Below are positions 1-8,252 of a stretch of DNA of 64,000 nucleotides, piece by piece. Position 1 is the stretch's first letter, and every line of letters begins with the position of its first letter. The position numbers were made by a program, and so were the translations under genes. The notes beneath the pieces were generated by a model. The model was given only the letters and a program-made list of their open reading frames with translations. It did not search any database and was not told where the DNA came from. The stretch is from Rhodanobacter sp. ANJX3 (GTDB lineage: Bacteria; Pseudomonadota; Gammaproteobacteria; Xanthomonadales; Rhodanobacteraceae): NCBI RefSeq assembly GCF_014200755.1, contig NZ_JACHCM010000001.1, positions 956,367-1,020,366 on the forward strand, read 5' to 3'.

Positions 1-804
1 CGCACTGCGACCCAGTGGACGGAACTTATCAGCTGCCGCGCGCAGGTTTCTCTGGAACCGATCCTGTTCCCGCGGTGAAGCGGGTGCGACTACCGAAACG
101 GTATCCGAGGTCTCAGTCGGCGCTAGTGTTACAGGGTCGGTGAGGGACGCCACCTTCAAGTACAAGGACGGCTTCAGAGAGATTGGCTCGCCGACGACCG
201 TGCTGCGTTCACTCTTGATGTGCAGGAGCGCCAGCTCGAAATCATCTGGCGACATCGGCAGATCTGACCAAAGATACAGGGCAAGATTCTTGCGTTCGCG
301 GGCCAACCGCTCGCGCCACAGCTTGCGTAAATGCGCCGACTGACGTGCGAAGGCCTTCGCTTCGTCGGTGATGTCATGATTCTTGACCGAAAGGTAGTAG
401 ATATCGCCCTCCGACGAAGATGCGCTGAAATCGTAGGCCGGTGTTTTTGGTGGCGCCGGGATTAGCCGCTGGGAGCCAAGGCCGACAGTGGGGTAAACGA
501 TGATCTCGGTGACCAGTCCGTGGCTCGTGGGTGACTTGCGAATGGTTCGAACCTTGTCCTTGAGCCAGGCATCGTGACCATCCTCACGCAGCAACAGGAT
601 GGCCGCACCCAATGTGTACAACTCCAGATTGGCCAGATGATCAAAGCGCCGCCAGATTTTTTGCAGGCGTGCATTACCGTTTGGCTGTGACAGCCAAATC
701 ACCCCGAATGTGTCTTCCACTGCTTGGAAGGCGCTGGCGGCAAGGGCGGGCGTTGAGACGCCATCGAGGATGCGGGCTGGCTTTTTGGAGCGGGGCATGT
801 TCAT
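1..804 (-). CDS. Hypothetical protein, 3' end cut by window edge
   Basis: An uninterrupted frame of 268 codons runs from ATG at 804 off the left edge, so the C-terminus is missing. I do not recognise the family. The product looks soluble, with no signal peptide or membrane segment, and has a basic helical stretch around residues 150-170. E100, then YDF (D125) and an LSVKNH strand (K141) are arranged as E...D...xxK, loosely like a PD-(D/E)xK nuclease core, but the acidic residue of the last motif is a serine. That reading is only a guess. It lies 58 bases downstream of hutU on the same strand, and its base composition looks less GC-rich than its neighbours, hinting at acquired DNA. The start has only a weak AGG-type ribosome site; a second ATG follows at 798. 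Confidence 0.6.
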   Translation of the reverse strand, partial: MNMPRSKKPARILDGVSTPALAASAFQAVEDTFGVIWLSQPNGNARLQKIWRRFDHLANLELYTLGAAILLLREDGHDAWLKDKVRTIRKSPTSHGLVTEIIVYPTVGLGSQRLIPAPPKTPAYDFSASSSEGDIYYLSVKNHDITDEAKAFARQSAHLRKLWRERLARERKNLALYLWSDLPMSPDDFELALLHIKSERSTVVGEPISLKPSLYLKVASLTDPVTLAPTETSDTVSVVAPASPREQDRFQRNLRAAADKFRPLGRSA

Positions 805-862
805 CGACCTGCTTACGTAATAGAGCGGTGCGGGAAAACGAAAGAGGCTATCCCCCACCATA

Positions 863-2533
863 TCAAGCCATCGGCAACCTCAACCCCTGCTCCCTTGCAC
901 ATTCGATCGCCTCCTCATACCCCGCATCCGCATGCCGCATCACGCCGGTGCCCGGATCGTTCCACAGCACCCGCGCAATCCGCTTGTCCGCCTCGGCCGT
1001 CCCATCGCACACGATGACAATGCCGCTGTGCTGCGAATACCCCATTCCCACCCCACCGCCATGATGCAACGACACCCACGTCGCGCCACCTGCAACATTC
1101 AACATCGCATTGAGCAGCGGCCAGTCGGACACGGCATCGCTGCCATCCTTCATCGCCTCGGTCTCGCGGTTCGGTGAAGCCACCGACCCCGAGTCCAGAT
1201 GATCGCGGCCAATAACTACCGGCGCCTTCAGCTCCCCGTTGCGCACCATCTCGTTAAACGCCAACCCAAGCTTATCCCGCAGCCCTAACCCGACCCAGCA
1301 GATGCGTGCGGGCAACCCCTGAAAGCTGATGCGCTCTTTGGCCATGTCGAGCCAGTTGTGCAAGGCCTTGTCGTCGGGGATGAGTTCCTTGACCTTGGCG
1401 TCGGTCTTGTAGATGTCTTCGGGGTCGCCGCTGAGCGCGACCCAGCGGAACGGGCCGATACCGCGGCAGAACAGCGGGCGCACATAAGCGGGCACGAAAC
1501 CGGGGAAGGCGAAGGCGTTGTCGCAGCCGATGTCCTTGGCCATCTGGCGGATGTTGTTGCCGTAGTCGAAGGTGGGGATGCCCTGCGCGTGAAAGGCGAG
1601 CATGGCTTCGACGTGGGTGCGCATGGACTGCTTGGCCGCGTCGCGCGTGCCTTCGGGGTCGGCCTTGCGGCGCTCCAGCCACTGCTCCACCGTCCAGCCC
1701 TGCGGCAGGTAGCCGTTGACCGGATCGTGCGCGCTGGTCTGGTCGGTGACGGCATCGGGGCGCACGCCGCGCTTGATCAGCTCGGGCAGGATGTCGGCGG
1801 CGTTGCCGAGCAGCGCGATGGATTTGGCTTCGCCGGCCTCGGTGTATGTTTTGATGCGCGCCAGCGCGTCGTCCAGGTCGCTGGCCTGCTCGTCGACGTA
1901 GCGCGTCTTGAGGCGGAAATCGATGCGGCTCTGTTGGCATTCGATATTGAGGCTGCACGCGCCGGCGAGCGAAGCGGCCAGCGGCTGCGCCGCGCCCATG
2001 CCGCCGAGCCCGGCGGTGAGTATCCAGCGCCCTTTCAAGTTGCCGCCGTAATGCTGGCGGCCCATTTCGACGAAGGTTTCGTAGGTGCCCTGGATAATGC
2101 CCTGCGAGCCGATGTAGATCCAGCTGCCGGCGGTCATCTGGCCGTACATCATCAGGCCCTTGCGATCGAGCTCGTTGAAGTGCTCCCAGTTGGCCCACGC
2201 CGGCACCAGGTTGGAGTTGGCGATCAGCACGCGCGGCGCATCGCTATGCGTGCGAAACACGCCGACCGGCTTGCCCGACTGCACCAGCAGGGTCTCGTCG
2301 TCGTTCAACTCGCGCAGCGACTTGAGGATGGCGTCGAAGCACTCCCAGTTGCGCGCCGCCCGGCCGATGCCGCCGTACACCACCAGCTCGGCCGGGTTCT
2401 CGGCCACCTCCGGATCGAGGTTGTTCTGCAGCATGCGAAACGGCGCCTCGCTGAGCCAGCTCTTGCAGCTCAGCTCAGTGCCGCGCGGCGCGCGAACGGT
2501 GCGGGTGGTGTCGATACGGGTCGGTGCGGTCAT
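863..2533 (-). CDS. hutU: Urocanate hydratase
   Basis: Second step of histidine degradation: converts urocanate to imidazolonepropionate with tightly bound NAD+, in the cytoplasm. The 556-residue product has the usual family length and shows the hallmark stretches [12 protein letters not shown] near the N-terminus, [12 protein letters not shown] (NAD-binding loop) and the C-terminal [14 protein letters not shown] chose ATG at 2533 rather than the in-frame GTG at 2560, because a -10-like TATACT at 2564-2569 on this strand would place the transcript start around the GTG. hutH, hutG and a hut regulator are not adjacent. hutF and hutI occur about 24 and 29 kb away in this window, so the pathway is dispersed. 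Confidence 0.95.
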   Translation of the reverse strand: MTAPTRIDTTRTVRAPRGTELSCKSWLSEAPFRMLQNNLDPEVAENPAELVVYGGIGRAARNWECFDAILKSLRELNDDETLLVQSGKPVGVFRTHSDAPRVLIANSNLVPAWANWEHFNELDRKGLMMYGQMTAGSWIYIGSQGIIQGTYETFVEMGRQHYGGNLKGRWILTAGLGGMGAAQPLAASLAGACSLNIECQQSRIDFRLKTRYVDEQASDLDDALARIKTYTEAGEAKSIALLGNAADILPELIKRGVRPDAVTDQTSAHDPVNGYLPQGWTVEQWLERRKADPEGTRDAAKQSMRTHVEAMLAFHAQGIPTFDYGNNIRQMAKDIGCDNAFAFPGFVPAYVRPLFCRGIGPFRWVALSGDPEDIYKTDAKVKELIPDDKALHNWLDMAKERISFQGLPARICWVGLGLRDKLGLAFNEMVRNGELKAPVVIGRDHLDSGSVASPNRETEAMKDGSDAVSDWPLLNAMLNVAGGATWVSLHHGGGVGMGYSQHSGIVIVCDGTAEADKRIARVLWNDPGTGVMRHADAGYEEAIECAREQGLRLPMA

Positions 2534-2563
2534 GGCCACGGGCTCAGGTGGAGGAATCACCGG

Positions 2564-2569
2564 AGTATA
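2564..2569 (-). promoter_or_regulatory. Candidate -10 element for hutU
   Basis: The minus strand reads TATACT about 30 bases before the preferred hutU ATG. No convincing -35 was identified. It is useful mainly for choosing the start codon, since the upstream GTG would lie at or before the likely transcript start. Confidence 0.35.
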
Positions 2570-2640
2570 GGTCAGCCGCGAGGGCGTGGCGGCGGCTGGC
2601 CGGGGCGGTGCATGAGCGCGCGCCCTGCCCCGGCGCGCGC

Positions 2641-2676
2641 AAAAAAAGAGGCCACGGCTTGGGGAGCCGTGACCTC
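2641..2676 (-). terminator. Rho-independent terminator of the TonB receptor gene
   Basis: On the minus strand a 12-bp stem with one non-Watson-Crick position (arms 2665-2676 and 2648-2659), a five-base loop and a run of seven T follow the receptor stop codon by about 90 bases. This is a textbook intrinsic terminator in the receptor's direction. It also separates the receptor from hutU. Confidence 0.85.
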
Positions 2677-2766
2677 ATCGGGTCGACACGTTGCACCTTG
2701 AAACGAGCGGAGGGGAACGCTCAGGCGCTTATTGTTAGTAGGCGACGCTTTTCGACCACACCGCGA

Positions 2767-5763
2767 TCAGAAGTCGTAGTTCACCCCGAAGCGCACGTAG
2801 CGCGGCGTGCTCCAGTACAGGACCCGGTCGTAGTTGGTATTGAGCGCGGTCGAGCTGCCGTAGATGGCATAGGTGGAGGTGGGCACGGACTCGTTGAGCA
2901 GGTTGTAGACCATCACGTTGAAGCCCAGTTTCTGGCCGGCCCACATCGGGCGGTATTCGGCGGACAGCGAGTAGATGTGCTGCCACGGCTGCCGGCCTGC
3001 CGCGCCCGGCGGCGACGCGACGCCCGCGCAGTAGTGGTAGTAGCTGCCGTAGCCGATGGGATTGGTCTGATCCGCACCGTAATAGCCCAAGCAGCTCTTG
3101 GGCGTGCCGGAGGCGATGAAGACGTTGCCCGAGATCATCCACTCCGGCGCGATCTGGTAGGAGCCGTAGAGCTTGAGCTGGTGCTTGCGATCGTTGGACA
3201 GCGTGCCGTTGGAGTTTTCCATCACCTGGCCGTAATCCCAGTCGACCGTGGCGGACACGTCGGACTGGCCGATATCCGAACGCACCTGACCCTCGGTGTC
3301 GCCGTAGCTGCGCGAAAAGACGTAGTCGATCTTGGCCTGCCACTTGCCGTCGAACGGATGCTCGAGGAAGGTTTCCAGGCCGTAGTAGCTGCGCTTGGCC
3401 TGCGGATCGCCGAACTCGGCGGCGGATACGGTCACGTCGTTGTAGCCGCCGGCGGTGTTTTTCAGCACGTAGGTATTGCTGCGGCCCGGGTTGGACAAAT
3501 AGCAGCCGTTCATGGCGCTGGTGTCGATGCTGTAGCCCAGCGACTCGGCCTTGGCGAGGATGGTGTCGGTATCGCAGATGTCGTCGAGGATATTGCGCAG
3601 CTTGCGCACCTGCGCCTTCATGCCCCAGACGTAGTTCGGATCGATCTGCTGCGCAAAGCCGAGCAGAAATTCGTCCTGGTACTCGGACTTGATGTTGGCC
3701 GAGGCCACAGTCTTGGCGTCCGGCGACTGGCCGTACTCGTTATTGGCCGATACCGCGCCGCCGGTGGACGAGGCCAGCTGCGTGAGTCCGGTCGGGTAGC
3801 CGTTGGCGTCGATGCCGGTGTAGGTGTAGTACTCGTTCGTGTACGTCGAGCCCGCGGCCGCACGCAGCGCCACGGAGGCCGGCATGGCCAGGTAGTAGCG
3901 GCCCGCGTTGCCGTAGACCTTGAGCGAGGAGTCGCCGTTGACGTCCCAGGCGAAGCCCAGGCGCGGCGCCCACTGCGGCTTGGTCACGCGCAGAAACGCT
4001 TCGCCGTTCGGGTTGTAGTTGGTGAACTGGTCGTTGCGCAGGCCGAGCTTGAGCAGCCAGCGATCGTCGACCTGCCAGCTGTCTTCCACATACTGCGCGC
4101 GCTGCTTGACGCGTACCGAGGCCGACGTGTTGTAGATGTACTTGGACACGTAGTAACCCGTCTCGCCACCGGCGCCGGTCGACGGCGCGGCAACGTAAGG
4201 GCTGTCGCTGATGGCGGTGTTGGGGTCGCCGTAGCCGTATATCCACTGGGTCGAGGTGGTGCCGTCGTCGATGTCGTGCGAGTTGAGGTTGTCGATACCC
4301 GCGGTGATGGTGTGGTTGCCCAACTTGTACGCCAGATCGAGGCGCAGGTTGTTGGTAGTGGCGGTGTGGTTGGGGTTGTCCTGCGAGGAGACGGTCTGCG
4401 CGTTGGTGATGGCGCTGCCGCCGGTGATGTCCGGGTTTTCGTTTTCCGAGCTGCCGATATAGGTGAGGTCGCTGGATGACCCGGGCGTCTCGTTGTAGTA
4501 CGTCATCTTCTGCTTGCCGTAGAGCGCGGTCAGCGTCAGATCGTCGGTGATGTAGCTGGTGTACTTGGCGATGTAGACCTGGGCGTTGTTCTTGATCGAG
4601 GTGTCGTAGCTGTTCAGCGCACCGGTTTTGCCGGTGGCGTAGTCGTAGGTGTACTCGTTGCCCTGGTACGAGTGCGTGGTCGACGCGCCGGTGAGCTCGA
4701 GGATGTTGCTGTCGTTGATGTTCCAGTCGATTTTCGTGTACCACTTCGGGTTGTGGTATTCGTAATTCGTGTTGTACGACGCGGTGGTGCTGCCGATGCT
4801 GTTGCCCGACTGTTTCTGCCCTTCGACCGCGGCGAAGAAGAACAGTTTGTCCTTGATCAGCGGGCCGCCGATGTACGCGCTCTCGGTGGCCAGCCACGAC
4901 TTGTCGTCCGAATTGCGGCGGTAGATCTGGCCGTCTTTGGCGCCGGTGACGTAGTAGGTGTCGGGCGTGGTTTCGTTGGCGAAGGCCGGCGTCCACTGCA
5001 CCTGGGCACCGAAGTGCCAGTCGTTGGTGCCGCGCTTGCCGTTCTGGCTGATCACGCCGCCGTCGGAGCGACCGAACGCCGCGCCGTAGCCGCCGCTGAG
5101 AATTTCTTCCTGATCGATGGCGCCGTACGGCAGGCTGATGCCGGAAAAGCCGCTGAGCGGATCGGTGGTGTTGAACCCGTTGAGGTAATACGCGTTCTCG
5201 GTGACCGACGAGCCGGCGAAGGAGACCAGCGAACCGCCCGTGGTGGCGCCGGTGAAACCGCTGTAGCCGGGCACCACGCCGGGCGCCAACAGAGCGATGG
5301 CTTCGGCGCTGCGCGCCAGCGGCAGTTTGGCGAGCTCCTGCGCGGTGATCACGGTGCGCGCATCCACGCTGGTGACGTCGATGGGTGGCAGCGCATTGGC
5401 CGACACGCTGACTGTGCCCAGGCTCTTGGCCGCCACGGTGGCGAACGACACTTCGGTACCCGAACCGACCTGCAGGCTCACGTCGGTGCGCGAGTCGATC
5501 ACGGCGCCGTCTTTCACCAACGACACCGTATAGCTGCCCAGGGGCAGCGAACCGATGGCGTAACGGCCGTTCGCATCGACCGGCACCTCGCGGCTGATAC
5601 CGGTGGAGCCTTTGACCTGCACCGACTCGCCCGTGGCGACCGGGGCCTGGCCGAAAATGCTGCCGGTGGTGGACTGCGCCATCGCGCCGGTGCTGCCGAC
5701 GGCCAGGGCCAGCGCCAGACTGAGTCGGCTCAGATGCATCGTTTGCAATCTATGTTTAAGCAC
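2767..5763 (-). CDS. Oar-like TonB-dependent receptor
   Basis: Outer-membrane active transporter of 998 residues; the substrate is unknown. The GTG at 5763 is chosen because AGGAG sits nine bases upstream, and it leads directly into a signal peptide (LSLALALAVG, cleavage expected after AMA). The mature N-terminus is a carboxypeptidase-regulatory-like (CarboxypepD_reg) domain at roughly residues 25-110. A plug follows, with ITAQELAKLPLARSAEAIALL, and then a long Tyr/Asn/Ser-rich beta barrel ending in VNYDF, the terminal aromatic outer-membrane sorting signal. This architecture is the Oar family, expanded in xanthomonads and often tied to peptide, polysaccharide or adhesion functions. It is a single-gene unit with its own terminator; the AraC gene upstream on the same strand is a possible regulator. 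Confidence 0.9.
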   Translation of the reverse strand: MLKHRLQTMHLSRLSLALALAVGSTGAMAQSTTGSIFGQAPVATGESVQVKGSTGISREVPVDANGRYAIGSLPLGSYTVSLVKDGAVIDSRTDVSLQVGSGTEVSFATVAAKSLGTVSVSANALPPIDVTSVDARTVITAQELAKLPLARSAEAIALLAPGVVPGYSGFTGATTGGSLVSFAGSSVTENAYYLNGFNTTDPLSGFSGISLPYGAIDQEEILSGGYGAAFGRSDGGVISQNGKRGTNDWHFGAQVQWTPAFANETTPDTYYVTGAKDGQIYRRNSDDKSWLATESAYIGGPLIKDKLFFFAAVEGQKQSGNSIGSTTASYNTNYEYHNPKWYTKIDWNINDSNILELTGASTTHSYQGNEYTYDYATGKTGALNSYDTSIKNNAQVYIAKYTSYITDDLTLTALYGKQKMTYYNETPGSSSDLTYIGSSENENPDITGGSAITNAQTVSSQDNPNHTATTNNLRLDLAYKLGNHTITAGIDNLNSHDIDDGTTSTQWIYGYGDPNTAISDSPYVAAPSTGAGGETGYYVSKYIYNTSASVRVKQRAQYVEDSWQVDDRWLLKLGLRNDQFTNYNPNGEAFLRVTKPQWAPRLGFAWDVNGDSSLKVYGNAGRYYLAMPASVALRAAAGSTYTNEYYTYTGIDANGYPTGLTQLASSTGGAVSANNEYGQSPDAKTVASANIKSEYQDEFLLGFAQQIDPNYVWGMKAQVRKLRNILDDICDTDTILAKAESLGYSIDTSAMNGCYLSNPGRSNTYVLKNTAGGYNDVTVSAAEFGDPQAKRSYYGLETFLEHPFDGKWQAKIDYVFSRSYGDTEGQVRSDIGQSDVSATVDWDYGQVMENSNGTLSNDRKHQLKLYGSYQIAPEWMISGNVFIASGTPKSCLGYYGADQTNPIGYGSYYHYCAGVASPPGAAGRQPWQHIYSLSAEYRPMWAGQKLGFNVMVYNLLNESVPTSTYAIYGSSTALNTNYDRVLYWSTPRYVRFGVNYDF

Positions 5764-6005
5764 AGCGAAGAACTCCTCGATAGTGGGTGGGCAGCAGGAC
5801 ATCGCCGCGCCGCGGACGATGCGGCGCTCCCGCGACCTGCCTGGGGCAGTGAGGGAAAGAGAGAGAAAAAAGGTGTCCCAGCGACGATCTATCAAAGGAG
5901 AAGCGACACTTCCCCGGCTTGCTAGCGGTATCGACGCAACTTCAATTTAACGTTACATCGGTGTGAAAGAGTGGCCAAAACTAGGCCGACACTTGATCGT
6001 TTCTT

Positions 6006-6021
6006 GGACGTCTAGACGTCC
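6006..6021. repeat. Palindrome GGACGTCTAGACGTCC, copy 1
   Basis: Perfect 16-base palindrome that contains the stop codon of the AraC gene and lies about 240 bases upstream of the TonB receptor start. A second perfect copy is at 47411-47426 and a degenerate one at 22978-22993. The half-sites resemble met boxes (AGACGTCT), but no methionine gene is adjacent. Confidence 0.8.
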
Positions 6022-6974
6022 GTTGCCCCATGCCTCGGCGGACCGAATATCGCGCTTTGGCGATATTCGCGCGGCGAGGCGCCGAATGCCCGACGAAAAC
6101 AGCGACTGAAGTGCGCCATGTCGCTGAAGCCCCAGCCGTAGGCGATGCGGGCGATGCTCTTGCGGCGCAGTGTGGGATCTTCGAGCTCGCGTGCGCAGCG
6201 CAGCAGCCGTTCGCTACGCACCCAGCGCATCAGGGTGACCTGCTCTTCGGCAAACAGCTCGAACAGATACGCGGTGGAAAGGCCCACGCCCCGGCCGATG
6301 TGATCGGCACACAGCGCGGGGTCGCCCAGGTTGTCCAGCACGAAGCGCCGCACCAGCTGCTTGTGGTAGCTGCGCAACTGCGTGGGCGAGGCGTTGTCGC
6401 ACGACTGACTGCTTTGCAATGCCGCGGCCAGCATGTGCGGTATCGCATCGAGCAGGCAGCCGGCCACCGGCTCGGTGAGCTGCGCCGCGCGCGCAAAAAT
6501 CTCTTCGTACAGCGCGCGCAAATAGCCCACGGCACTGTCCCGGCCCTGCAGCACGATGACCGGGCTGCGCTCGATCTGCGGCAGCACCTCGTGCAGCACG
6601 GCGATCGGCAGATAGATGGTCTGCACCGTGGACCGGCCCGTTTCCAGTCGAAACGAGCGCGACAGGTCCAGCAGGCAGAAATCGCCGGCGGTGATGGTAT
6701 GGCGGCGCCCCAGCTGCTCGATCGACGACTGGCCTTCCAACTGCAGGCTGAGCAGGGTCGAACGACGGTGCGGCAGCGCGATGCTGTCGCCGGTGAGCAC
6801 GTGCGGTGCGTGCCGAAAGGTGGCCATGCGCAGCCGCTCGCCGGCGTAGCCGTCGAGCACCGTGCTGGCGCTGCCTTCCGCCGGCCGCGTCTGCCGCAGC
6901 TGCATCCAGAAATGCTCGGCCGCGCGCCGATTGGCGTTCGCGTTCGTGTGGTGATTCAGAAGCACGGCACTCAT
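6012..6974 (-). CDS. AraC-family transcriptional regulator
   Basis: DNA-binding regulator of 320 residues. The N-terminal half is a cupin-like AraC-binding domain (STLLSLQLEGQSSIEQLG ... AGDFCLLDLSRSF), of the type often seen in regulators with the AraC_binding_2 domain. The C-terminal 100 residues carry the paired helix-turn-helix ending in IAYGWGFSDMAHFSRCFRRAFGASPREYR, a clear family signature. I start it at ATG 6974, eight bases after the stop of the small secreted protein, so the two are probably co-transcribed. A longer reading upstream only overlaps that gene in another frame. Its stop codon lies inside the 16-base palindrome. The downstream TonB receptor is a plausible but untested target. 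Confidence 0.9.
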   Translation of the reverse strand: MSAVLLNHHTNANANRRAAEHFWMQLRQTRPAEGSASTVLDGYAGERLRMATFRHAPHVLTGDSIALPHRRSTLLSLQLEGQSSIEQLGRRHTITAGDFCLLDLSRSFRLETGRSTVQTIYLPIAVLHEVLPQIERSPVIVLQGRDSAVGYLRALYEEIFARAAQLTEPVAGCLLDAIPHMLAAALQSSQSCDNASPTQLRSYHKQLVRRFVLDNLGDPALCADHIGRGVGLSTAYLFELFAEEQVTLMRWVRSERLLRCARELEDPTLRRKSIARIAYGWGFSDMAHFSRCFRRAFGASPREYRQSAIFGPPRHGATDV

Positions 6975-6982
6975 CGCCGCGC

Positions 6983-7288
6983 TCACGAGCCGGACGCCGG
7001 CGGTGGTGGCGGATTGTCGAGACCCGGCGGCGGCCCCGGCGGCAGGCCGGGCGGACGTTTGAAGCCTTTCGCGTCCATGCACTTGGCCATCAACGCAAAA
7101 GCGACCGGATGCTGCGGCGAGCCGCCGAGCTGGCTTTCGCAGGCCTTGAGCGCGGCATCGAACAGGGGATTGCGGCTGCGCCCGCACGGGCACGCATCGG
7201 GCAGCGGTGGCGTTTGCGCGCAGACGACGGCCGCCAGTCCCAGAATGGCGACAAAAAACATCGACGGCATAAGCGTGGGTATTTTCAT
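6983..7288 (-). CDS. Small secreted proline-rich protein
   Basis: A 101-residue protein of no family I recognise. The N-terminus is a signal peptide (SMFFVAILGLAAVVCA, cleavage likely before QTPP). The mature part has four cysteines (C33, C35, C50, C70) and ends in a proline-rich tail (PPGLPPGPPPGL, then five prolines). ATG 7288 is chosen because it opens the signal peptide; the open frame upstream has no coding character. It precedes the AraC gene by eight bases and is divergent from the response regulator at 7539, whose partner kinase also has a Pro/Gly-rich extracytoplasmic stretch. Confidence 0.7.
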   Translation of the reverse strand: MKIPTLMPSMFFVAILGLAAVVCAQTPPLPDACPCGRSRNPLFDAALKACESQLGGSPQHPVAFALMAKCMDAKGFKRPPGLPPGPPPGLDNPPPPPASGS

Positions 7289-7538
7289 GGGAGAACCTGC
7301 ATGGCAGTGGATGGACCGGCGTGAGCAATCCGGCGGGTCGAGGCGTCCAGGCCAGGAATGGCAGAGGCGCGCTCGCCCGTTGGCGGCGAGGTCCTCTGGC
7401 GTGAACTTACGACGCGCAGTTGCCGTGCGGTTGTCCGCGTGTGTCAGGTTTGTGTCGGCGTTTTGCCGGGTCGACATATGCCCCGTACACTGATCTGGTA
7501 TTCAAGACCCACTGCGCCGACACGCCGACTGCCTGGTA

Positions 7539-8252
7539 ATGGACCAACCTTCCCTGATTCTTGTCGTCGACGACGACCCCGAACTGTGCGGCCTGATGAC
7601 CGGCTTTCTGCGCGAGCACGGCTATCGCGCGGAGGGTGCCGGCAATACGACGCAGATGTACGCGGCGATCGCACGCGAGCGGCCGGACCTGGTGGTGCTG
7701 GACGTGATGATGCCGGGCGAGGATGGCCTGAGCGCCGCGCGGCGCCTCGCGCATGAACAGGGCCCGCCGGTGATCATGCTCAGCGCGCTCAGCGGCGATA
7801 CCGACCGCATCATCGGTCTGGAGATGGGCGCCGACGATTACCTGGCCAAACCGTGCAACCCGCGCGAACTGCTGGCGCGCGTGCGCGCGGTACTGCGGCG
7901 AACCCACAGCAGCGAACCGGTGGTGACGGAAGACGCACGCCCCTACCAGTTCGACGGCTGGCGGCTGGACGTGATGCGGCGCGACCTGCGCGATCCGACC
8001 GGCATCTTCATCAATCTGTCCGACGGCGAATTCGCGCTGCTGCGCAGCTTTGTCGAGCATCCGCAGCGCATTCTCAGCCGCGATCAGCTGCTCGACCTGG
8101 TGCATGGACGGCGCGCCGAAGTATTCGATCGCGCCATCGATACGCAGATAAGTCGGCTGCGCCGCAAACTAAATGACCGCTCGCAGGTCGAACTGATTCG
8201 CACCGTTCGCAACGAGGGTTACATGCTGGTTCCCAAGGTCTTTCGACTGTGA
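7539..8252 (+). CDS. OmpR-type response regulator
   Basis: A 237-residue two-component regulator. The receiver domain has the acidic cluster at D11-D13, phosphoacceptor D55 in VVLDVMMPG, and K109-type lysine in DDYLAKPC. The C-terminal winged helix ends in IDTQISRLRRKL and VRNEGYMLV. It overlaps the kinase gene by four bases (GTGA), so the pair is translationally coupled. Closest in style to OmpR/BaeR members; target genes are unknown. The divergent proline-rich secreted protein is a candidate. Confidence 0.93.
   Translation: MDQPSLILVVDDDPELCGLMTGFLREHGYRAEGAGNTTQMYAAIARERPDLVVLDVMMPGEDGLSAARRLAHEQGPPVIMLSALSGDTDRIIGLEMGADDYLAKPCNPRELLARVRAVLRRTHSSEPVVTEDARPYQFDGWRLDVMRRDLRDPTGIFINLSDGEFALLRSFVEHPQRILSRDQLLDLVHGRRAEVFDRAIDTQISRLRRKLNDRSQVELIRTVRNEGYMLVPKVFRL

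Noticed and set aside
2534..2560. Upstream GTG start for hutU
   Set aside because: A -10-like TATACT lies directly before it, and the ATG at 2533 gives the usual family length.
1358..2701. Long plus-strand open frame opposite hutU
   Set aside because: It is antisense to a clear urocanase, and its residues are Val/Ala/Arg-rich without family character, as expected from the complement of GC-rich coding DNA.
2524..4479. 651-codon plus-strand open frame opposite the TonB receptor
   Set aside because: Antisense shadow; the minus strand encodes a full receptor with signal peptide and terminal aromatic residue.
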